Assembly (NCBI GenBank): GCA_964537505.1
Contig: CAZICK010000124.1
Span: 1 to 7,952 of the forward strand
DNA: 7,952 bases
Reading direction: 5' to 3'
From: DAINBT01 sp036732785
GTDB taxonomy: Bacteria; Planctomycetota; Phycisphaerae; Sedimentisphaerales; SM23-30
A program made the position numbers and the translations under genes. The notes under the pieces are model-generated. The model was not told the origin of the DNA, ran no database searches, and saw only the letters and a list, made by a program, of their open reading frames with translations. Shown here piece by piece: positions 1 to 4,945 of the stretch (position 1 is its first letter; each line of letters starts with the position of its first letter).

Positions 1-37
1 AATTTTCAACACTCAGCATCGCTGCCTGAGCAAACTT

Positions 38-53
38 TTGACGCAGGCGTCAA
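38..53. promoter_or_regulatory. Perfect 7+7 dyad overlapping the ribosome binding site of the four-helix-bundle gene
   Basis: The sequence TTGACGC-AG-GCGTCAA is an exact inverted repeat with a 2-base centre. In RNA it can extend by two U-G pairs to bases 36-55. Its right arm overlaps the only Shine-Dalgarno-like stretch (AAGGA, 52-56) upstream of the ATG at 67, so a folded transcript would hide the ribosome binding site. As DNA it has the size and symmetry of a dimeric repressor operator. Which role applies, if either, is inference, and no regulator gene is visible nearby. Confidence 0.4.
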
Positions 54-66
54 GGATATCCATTGC

Positions 67-711
67 ATGATGAGTGAACCTGACAAACTGATCCCAGAGC
101 ACGGTGGCTACCGTAAACTAAAGAGTTTTCAACTCGCCCAGTTGATTTATGATATTACGGTTCGTTTCTGCGATAAGTATATCGACCAGTTCAGCCGGAC
201 TAAAGACCAGATGATCCAGGCGGCACGTAGCGGCGTCCAGAATATTGCCGAGGGTTCACAAGCTTCCGGCACTTCGAAGAAGACCGAATTGAGATTGACC
301 AATGTCGCTCGAGCTTCACTTGAAGAATTGCGGCTGGATTATGAAAATTTCCTGCGTCATCGCGGGCTTGCGAGATTAGCTCCGGATGATCCGATTTTGC
401 AACGGTTTAAGGCTCTACGGTGCAAAACTCTCGCTGAAGTGCGTAACTGGATCGAGCAGGAACGAAAGCTCATTGAGGACAGAGACGGATCAAAACAGAC
501 GGGTAAGGACATTAATATGTCAGTTGATGCCAGTTCGTGTAAGTCGCTTTCGTCGTCATCGCTGGCAGCCAATGGGGTACTGTCGCTATTGAATGTTACC
601 TGCTATCTGCTGGATCGGCAACTATCAGGCCAGACCGAGACTTTTGAGAATGAGGGCGGCTTTACCGAACGACTCTATCGTGTAAGAACCCAAAACCGCA
701 GAAAAAAATGA
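67..711 (+). CDS. Four-helix-bundle protein (S23-type) with C-terminal suffix domain
   Basis: This 214-residue protein belongs to the S23/TIGR02436-like four-helix-bundle family. Relatives are encoded inside 23S rRNA intervening sequences or, as here, as stand-alone genes; their molecular function is not established. The core runs from about residue 14 to 135. Its family signature is at 54-64 (RSGVQNIAEGS), followed by a lysine-rich turn and the helix ASLEELRLDYENFL at 83-96. After a low-complexity serine-rich linker (about 152-165), residues 167-208 resemble the 'four helix bundle suffix' domain: an AANGVLSLLNVTCYLLDRQL helix, then EGGFTERLYRVR. The family as I recall it has the same core-plus-suffix layout, so the protein looks complete. 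Two ATGs are adjacent (67 and 70); AAGGA at 52-56 suits 67. There is no signal peptide or membrane segment. A homologous fold is used by Avd of diversity-generating retroelements, but no reverse transcriptase is present here. Family assignment is firm; function is unknown. Confidence 0.88.
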   Translation: MMSEPDKLIPEHGGYRKLKSFQLAQLIYDITVRFCDKYIDQFSRTKDQMIQAARSGVQNIAEGSQASGTSKKTELRLTNVARASLEELRLDYENFLRHRGLARLAPDDPILQRFKALRCKTLAEVRNWIEQERKLIEDRDGSKQTGKDINMSVDASSCKSLSSSSLAANGVLSLLNVTCYLLDRQLSGQTETFENEGGFTERLYRVRTQNRRKK

Positions 712-725
712 TAATGGAGAATGGA

Positions 726-754
726 CAATTGAAAATTGCAAAGCGGCTTCGCAA
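726..754. repeat. Hairpin-forming intergenic repeat-like sequence
   Basis: Two short inverted repeats sit side by side between the four-helix-bundle gene and the aminotransferase gene. The first is CAATT-GAA-AATTG (726-738). The second is TTGCAAAGC/GGC/TTCGCAA (736-754), which pairs 7 of 8 positions. The reverse complement running through 749-759 reads TGTCATTGCGA, a phrase common in dispersed intergenic repeats of many bacterial genomes. No T-run follows on the + strand, so an intrinsic terminator is unlikely. Its status as a dispersed repeat is inferred from appearance only. Confidence 0.35.
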
Positions 755-780
755 TGACAGAGTAAGAAATTAGATTAGAG

Positions 781-786
781 AAGGAG
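781..786 (+). promoter_or_regulatory. Ribosome binding site deciding a TTG start
   Basis: AAGGAG is a near-ideal Shine-Dalgarno sequence, followed by an unusual run of ten T bases (787-796). It lies 8 bases before the TTG at 795 and 11 before the next TTG at 798. No in-frame ATG lies close enough to compete: the first in-frame methionine is residue 24, beyond the conserved DNAATS motif. The gene therefore almost certainly starts at a TTG, with 795 preferred on spacing. Confidence 0.75.
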
Positions 787-794
787 ATTTTTTT

Positions 795-1964
795 TTGTTG
801 GAACGGATATATTTTGATAATGCGGCGACGAGTTTTCCTAAGCCGGACTGTGTGCATGAGGCGATGGATCGCTATGCTCGTGTGGTTGGCGCGTCGGCTG
901 GTCGTGGGGCGTATCGGGAGGCGGAGGAGGCTGGTGAGATTATCGAGCAGGCTCGCAAGGGTGTCGCGGAGCTTATCAACGCGGGTGATGCGAACCATAT
1001 TCTTATGATGCTTAATTGTACGGGAGGTTTGGCGGTTGCTATTAAAGGTGTGGTTACCGAGCCGGGCGATCATGTGATTACGACGCGAATGGAACATAAT
1101 TCTGTTTTGCGTCCGCTTGGCGCGTTGCAGGAACAGATGGGAATCGAAGTTACGTATATAGCGGCTGATGGAATGGGGCTGGTGGATCCGGATGAGTTTC
1201 GCCGAGCTGTTCGGGCTAACACCAAGCTGATCGCTTTGGTGCATGGCAGTAATGTGTGCGGGACGGTTGAGGATATCGCGGCGGTCGGCGAGATAGCGCG
1301 TGAGTTCGATGTGGCTTACCTGGTAGATGCGGCCCAGACGGTGGGGCATCTGCCGATCGATGTTGAAGCGATGGCGATAGATATGATGGCGTTTCCGGGT
1401 CATAAAGGTTTGCTTGGTCCGCTGGGTACGGGTGTGCTGTATGTTCGTCCGGGTTTTGAAAGTCGCTTGAGGACGTTGATCGAGGGTGGTACTGGCAGCA
1501 GGAGCGAGATAGCAAGGCAGCCAGATTTTATGCCCGACCGGTTCGAGGCCGGCTCTCATAACGTAGTAGGTATCGCAGGGCTAAACGAAGGGGTGCGATA
1601 TGTTCTCGCTCGCGGTGTAGATTCGCTTCGGGATCACGAACGTCAATTGTGCAGCGTGTTTCTGGAAGGTACATCCGAGGTGGATGGTCTTAAAGTGTAT
1701 GGGCCTAATGACCGCGATAAGCAAATAGGTGTTTTCAGCGTTACCCTGGAAGGGTATGAACCAATGGAACTGGCCGCGATCCTGGAAAAGCGGTTTGGTT
1801 TGCTTTGCCGATCCGGTTTGCATTGCGCGCCTTTCGCTCATGAGTCGCTTGGTACATTCGATTGCGGCGGGACTACGCGTTTTAGTACGGGAGCGTTCAC
1901 GACGCTGGATGATATTGACCGTGCGGTCAGTGCCCTGAGGCAGATTGCGAAGATGCGTGTGTGA
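795..1964 (+). CDS. Cysteine desulfurase-like class V aminotransferase (PLP-dependent)
   Basis: This 389-residue fold-type I PLP enzyme resembles the NifS/SufS class, and most closely the EF2568-type subfamily (TIGR01977). The expected reaction is removal of sulfur from L-cysteine, giving alanine and an enzyme persulfide, in the cytoplasm. Visible motifs are YFDNAATSFPKP at 6-17, the PLP-stacking histidine in EHNS (H101), DAAQTVGH with D178, Q181 and H185 contacting the cofactor, and the Schiff-base lysine K204 in PGHKG. EAGSHN follows at 251-256, then RSGLHCAP with the probable persulfide cysteine C344, and TTRFSTG at 360-366. All key residues are present and the length is normal. Translation starts at TTG, 8 bases after AAGGAG. 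No scaffold or suf/isc partner (sufBCD, iscU) and no selD or yedF neighbour lies in the window, so the sulfur acceptor is unknown. A selenocysteine lyase or other lyase role cannot be excluded. I give no gene symbol because this subfamily is not SufS, IscS or CsdA proper. Confidence 0.9.
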   Translation: MLERIYFDNAATSFPKPDCVHEAMDRYARVVGASAGRGAYREAEEAGEIIEQARKGVAELINAGDANHILMMLNCTGGLAVAIKGVVTEPGDHVITTRMEHNSVLRPLGALQEQMGIEVTYIAADGMGLVDPDEFRRAVRANTKLIALVHGSNVCGTVEDIAAVGEIAREFDVAYLVDAAQTVGHLPIDVEAMAIDMMAFPGHKGLLGPLGTGVLYVRPGFESRLRTLIEGGTGSRSEIARQPDFMPDRFEAGSHNVVGIAGLNEGVRYVLARGVDSLRDHERQLCSVFLEGTSEVDGLKVYGPNDRDKQIGVFSVTLEGYEPMELAAILEKRFGLLCRSGLHCAPFAHESLGTFDCGGTTRFSTGAFTTLDDIDRAVSALRQIAKMRV

Positions 1965-2177
1965 AGTGCAATCGGGCCGCTGAACCTGAATGTCAAGGCA
2001 GACAGGATGTGTTTGCGGTCGGAATGAGACCCTGATGGGTTGTTGCCTTGTGGCCGGTTTTGTGGGCTGTCCGAACTGAGAAAACAGTCGCCAAGTGCCT
2101 AAACCGGTAAATATTTTGTGACTATTTTGCGTACAAATCCACTTGTAAGTGCCTAAACGGTCACTATATTTTTTTAC
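1965..2177. other. Non-coding gap with nested inverted repeats
   Basis: I find no credible gene here; the open frames that cross it are antisense shadows. Several inverted repeats can be seen. CAAGGCA (1994-2000) pairs with TGCCTTG (2044-2050) and encloses GGTC/GACC (2017-2020 with 2028-2031). CCGGTTT (2054-2060) pairs with AAACCGG (2101-2107) and encloses CTGT/ACAG (2067-2070 with 2084-2087). CACTT-GT-AAGTG (2140-2151) is a compact dyad. None is followed directly by a T-run typical of an intrinsic terminator. The segment could be the 3' structured end of the aminotransferase transcript, an unrecognised small RNA, or a set of regulator sites for the downstream phosphate gene. It matches no riboswitch class that I recognise. 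Confidence 0.4.
2093..2161. repeat. Direct repeat pair AAGTGCCTAAAC(C)GGT upstream of the phosphate transporter gene
   Basis: AAGTGCCTAAACCGGT (2093-2108) and AAGTGCCTAAACGGT (2147-2161) differ only by one inserted C. They start 54 bases apart, about five helical turns, so a regulator bound at both would face the same side of the DNA. The second copy runs into AAACGGTCAC (2155-2164), which matches 9 of 10 positions of the downstream half of the E. coli Pho box (AAACTGTCAC). The upstream half-site of a Pho box is not recognisable. The repeat ends 16 bases before the candidate -35. A role as binding sites for a phosphate-responsive regulator is inference. Confidence 0.45.
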
Positions 2178-2207
2178 TTGATTGCCAGACGCCTTTGGTG
2201 GTAAGAT
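2178..2207 (+). promoter_or_regulatory. Candidate sigma-70-type promoter for the PstS-NptA-PhoU gene
   Basis: TTGATT (2178-2183) and TAAGAT (2202-2207) each match 4 of 6 consensus positions and are separated by 18 bases, which would start transcription near 2214. This fits an ATG start at 2257 and argues against the in-frame TTG at 2182, which would lie inside the -35 element. The match is modest, and the promoter rules of this organism are unknown. Confidence 0.35.
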
Positions 2208-2256
2208 TTGCCCGTCAGTACAGATACCAATTACCAATCCTATTAGCTATATTATT

Positions 2257-4824
2257 ATGACAGATTTAAAACCCCAGAGACGAGCAAAATTGATCGCCAT
2301 CCTGATGCTGGCCACGGCGTTGGGCACGATGGCCGGGTGCTCAAAAACAGGTGAAACAGACCACCGGCCGGAACATATCACCGTAAAAGGGTCTGACACC
2401 ATGCTACGTTTGGTTGGTAACTGGGTGGAGTCATTTGTTCAGTCCCATCCACACATCGAAATCTCTGTAAGCGACGGCGGCTCGGAAGTGGGAATTGAGG
2501 CGTTGCTCAACGGCGACACCGACATTTGTGCGTCTTCGCTAAAAATGAGCGACGCTGAAATAAAACTGGCGGGCGAAAAAGGGGTTACGCCAAGGGAATT
2601 CATTGTGGCCTGGGACGGCATTGCCGTGATAGTCAACCCGGAAAATCCTGTGGATGAGCTGACTACGGAAAAGTTAGCGGAGATATTCACAGGCGGGATT
2701 CGCCGCTGGGATGAGGTTGGCGGTGCGGCTGATCAAATCAAAATAATCTGCCGGCCGATTACTTCCGGCACACACATATTTTTCAAGAAACAGGTTCTGC
2801 AAATGCGGGACTACCCAGATGTCGCGATAGAAAAATCCACAAATGAGAACGTTGTCCAGTTTGTCTCAACAAACAAATCCGCGATCGGGTATGCCGGTTT
2901 GAGCTATGCCTTGACCGCCAAAGATAAAGGTAATGTAAAGATTATCGCCGTCAAGGCGATGGACAACGCAACGGCGATGTTACCCTCAAAACAGACCATC
3001 GCCCTGCACAAATATTTTATAACACGACCTTTGTATCTTTACATCAACGGCCAGACGACAGGAGCCGCGAAAAAATTCATAGATTTCTGCTTAAGCCCAA
3101 AGGGCCAAACCATAGTATTGAAAACCAAGTACCTCAACGCGGAAAGTTCCATGGATACCGAGACTATTACCAGCATGATCTTCTGCGTAGTAGGCGGAGT
3201 GGGCATATTCCTTCTGGGTATGAAGAATATGTCCGAAGGCATGCAGGCCGTGGCGGGCAACAAGCTCCGCAGCCTTATAAATGCCGTTACCAATAACCGC
3301 CTGATCGCCTGTGGCATCGGAACGATGATAACCTGTTTGATTCAGTCCAGCTCTGTAACTACGGTTATGGTGGTGGGAATGGTCAACGCCGGGCTGATGA
3401 ACCTGATGCAGGCGATCGGCGTTATCCTTGGCGCCAACATCGGCACCACCATTACCGCATGGATTCTGGTTCTCAATGTCAGCAAGTATGGTCTGCCGCT
3501 GCTGGGTATCTCGGCGTTTGGTTTCCTGTTTTCCAAACGCGATCGGATACGTTACACCGCCTCAATCTTCATGGGATTGGGAATGGTGTTTTATGGCCTG
3601 GAGTTGATGAAGAACGGTTTTGCTCCGCTTCAGGATGTATCGGAGTTTCAGGCCTGGTTCGCGCGTTTTTCTCCAGATAGTTATCTGGGAGTCCTGCGAT
3701 GTTGCCTGGTAGGCACTCTTGTGACCGCCATTGTCCAATCATCGTCGGCCACCGTCGGTATTACTATGGGTTTGGCTTTTACAGGAGTAATCGACTTTCC
3801 CACCGCCGCGGCACTGGTGCTGGGCGAAAACATTGGTACTACCATTACTGCTGTTTTAGCTTCTTTAGGCGCTTCCACAAACGCCAAGCGTGCGGCTTAC
3901 GCTCACACCATCTTCAACCTTCTGGGCGTAATGTGGATTACCCTGATTTTCTTTCCTTATATTGAGTTTGTGCAGGATACGGTAAGATTCGCAGGGAAAC
4001 ACTTCGGTCTAAACCCCGATGCTCCGTACATTGGATCGTGCATTGCCCTTACCCATACCGGCTTTAACATTACTAATGCGATAATTTTCATGCCATTGAT
4101 GGGTTTTTTGAGCAAACTGCTCTATTGGCTTTTCCCGGACAAGCCGGTTGAAGAAGCACCGCGTTTGACCTATCTCAATATACGCATGCTGGACACTCCC
4201 GCGCTCGGCATTCAACAGTCACAAAGGGAAGTCATCAAAATGGGCCAGCAGGTCAGGGAAATGCTCGACCTGCTCAGGGCTCTCATCACCAGCCAACAAC
4301 CGGACAAACAAAACGAAGAAAAAATCTTCAAATATGAAAATGCTCTCGATATTATCCAGAAGGAAATTGTCGAGTTCCTGGGAAAAGTCATGTCTGGTAA
4401 TATCGCCCATAGCGTCATGGACCAGGGGCGCCGACAACTGCGCATGGCCGACGAATACGAATCCATAAGCGACTACATCACCAACATTCTCAAACTGAAC
4501 CTTAAAATGCGAAATAATGACCAGACAATATCCGGAGAAGGATTGGCTGATCTGACCGATTTGCACGATCAGGTGACCAGCTACATCGACCTTATTTACG
4601 AAGCGGTTCGTCTGGAAAACGGGGATATTCTCAACAAAGCCGAGACCCATGGCGAGAACATTACCCTCCTGATGAAGAAATACCGTTCAAGTCATCTGAG
4701 CCGCGTCGGCACCGGCACCACCACTCCGCTAAAAAGCCTGTTTTATACCGACATGCTGAATGCTTATCGCCGTATCAAGGACCACGCTCTCAATATCGCC
4801 GAAGTTCTCGCCGGAGAGAAATAG
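2257..4824 (+). CDS. PstS-like lipoprotein / Na+-phosphate symporter / PhoU-like three-part fusion
   Basis: One 855-residue frame carries three modules. Residues 1-27 are a lipoprotein signal (RRAK, hydrophobic stretch, lipobox MAG-C28), so the N-terminal part should be anchored outside the inner membrane. Residues about 40-296 are a complete PstS-like phosphate-binding domain (PBP_like_2 / PtsS_2 type): GSDTM at 45-49, DGGSEVGI at 73-80, DGIAVIVNPENPV at 120-132, TSGTHIFF at 169-176, and the usual SPKGQ end at 280-284. Residues about 303-626 are a Na+/Pi cotransporter (NptA/PNaS, relative of SLC34). It has the paired QSSS motifs (363-366 and 494-497) and the paired G-A/E-NIGTTIT motifs (392-400 and 523-531), marking its two inverted repeats. 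Residues about 650-855 are a PhoU-like helical domain with an ExxxD metal-type motif at 735-739, expected in the cytoplasm. The symporter-PhoU pair is a known layout; the fused binding protein is unusual. The binding domain ends only a few residues before M299, where a normal symporter would begin, so the joint is nearly linker-free. The start at 2257 is chosen because it gives a proper signal peptide; no clear ribosome binding site precedes it. No pstCAB genes are nearby. Domain calls are firm; cooperation between the modules is inferred. Confidence 0.9.
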   Translation: MTDLKPQRRAKLIAILMLATALGTMAGCSKTGETDHRPEHITVKGSDTMLRLVGNWVESFVQSHPHIEISVSDGGSEVGIEALLNGDTDICASSLKMSDAEIKLAGEKGVTPREFIVAWDGIAVIVNPENPVDELTTEKLAEIFTGGIRRWDEVGGAADQIKIICRPITSGTHIFFKKQVLQMRDYPDVAIEKSTNENVVQFVSTNKSAIGYAGLSYALTAKDKGNVKIIAVKAMDNATAMLPSKQTIALHKYFITRPLYLYINGQTTGAAKKFIDFCLSPKGQTIVLKTKYLNAESSMDTETITSMIFCVVGGVGIFLLGMKNMSEGMQAVAGNKLRSLINAVTNNRLIACGIGTMITCLIQSSSVTTVMVVGMVNAGLMNLMQAIGVILGANIGTTITAWILVLNVSKYGLPLLGISAFGFLFSKRDRIRYTASIFMGLGMVFYGLELMKNGFAPLQDVSEFQAWFARFSPDSYLGVLRCCLVGTLVTAIVQSSSATVGITMGLAFTGVIDFPTAAALVLGENIGTTITAVLASLGASTNAKRAAYAHTIFNLLGVMWITLIFFPYIEFVQDTVRFAGKHFGLNPDAPYIGSCIALTHTGFNITNAIIFMPLMGFLSKLLYWLFPDKPVEEAPRLTYLNIRMLDTPALGIQQSQREVIKMGQQVREMLDLLRALITSQQPDKQNEEKIFKYENALDIIQKEIVEFLGKVMSGNIAHSVMDQGRRQLRMADEYESISDYITNILKLNLKMRNNDQTISGEGLADLTDLHDQVTSYIDLIYEAVRLENGDILNKAETHGENITLLMKKYRSSHLSRVGTGTTTPLKSLFYTDMLNAYRRIKDHALNIAEVLAGEK

Positions 4825-4825
4825 A

Positions 4826-4853
4826 CAATGGTGATGGGTACAATTCGCCATTG
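4826..4853 (+). terminator. Stem-loop directly after the phosphate transporter stop codon
   Basis: CAATGGTGA (4826-4834) can pair with TCGCCATTG (4845-4853): nine base pairs including one G-U, with a 10-base loop, starting two bases after the stop codon. No T-run follows, so it is not a classical intrinsic terminator. It may mark the 3' end of the mRNA or protect it. It lies within the 121-base gap between convergent genes. Confidence 0.35.
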
Positions 4854-4889
4854 ACTGCAGGGATTAGGGATAGAGTAGTGAATTGCGGG

Positions 4890-4902
4890 CAGGTAGAACC
4901 TG
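4890..4902 (+). terminator. Weak intrinsic terminator candidate
   Basis: CAGGT-AGA-ACCTG is a perfect 5-bp stem with a 3-base loop, followed by TTTT (4903-4906) on the + strand. The stem is short and the T-run brief, so termination would be weak on its own, but the site is in the expected place after the phosphate gene. A longer-range 7-base inverted repeat (GGGTACA 4836-4842 with TGTACCC 4915-4921) brackets it. Confidence 0.3.
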
Positions 4903-4945
4903 TTTTGCTAACTTTGTACCCTGCGATTTAGAGGTTCCCTTAGCT

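Noticed and set aside
67..711. S23 protein within a 23S rRNA intervening sequence, or Avd of a diversity-generating retroelement
   Set aside because: No rRNA flanks the gene, and no reverse transcriptase, template repeat or variable repeat is present in the window.
736..754. Intrinsic terminator for the four-helix-bundle gene
   Set aside because: The stem is present, but bases 755-780 lack a T-run on the + strand.
675..1559. Long open frame (294 codons) on the - strand
   Set aside because: It lies antisense to the well-supported aminotransferase. Its translation is rich in Arg, His, Ser and Thr without any domain, as expected for a shadow frame.
1581..2237. 218-codon open frame on the - strand covering the end of the aminotransferase and the following gap
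   Set aside because: It is mostly antisense to the conserved C-terminus of the aminotransferase, including the C344 region, and its product has no recognisable motif or composition of a real protein.
2182..2256. 25-codon upstream extension of the fusion gene from an in-frame TTG at 2182
   Set aside because: It has no ribosome binding site, overlaps the candidate -35 and -10 elements, and would bury the lipoprotein signal peptide behind 25 non-hydrophobic residues. The ATG at 2257 gives a normal signal peptide.
4219..4650. 143-codon open frame on the - strand
   Set aside because: It is antisense to the PhoU-like part of the fusion gene, which has clear family motifs.
2257..4824. Fusion as an assembly error or frameshift artefact
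   Set aside because: No frame change is needed: all three modules are read in one frame without interruption, and each is full length. A miscalled stop codon at the joint cannot be excluded from sequence alone, so the check is listed among the findings.
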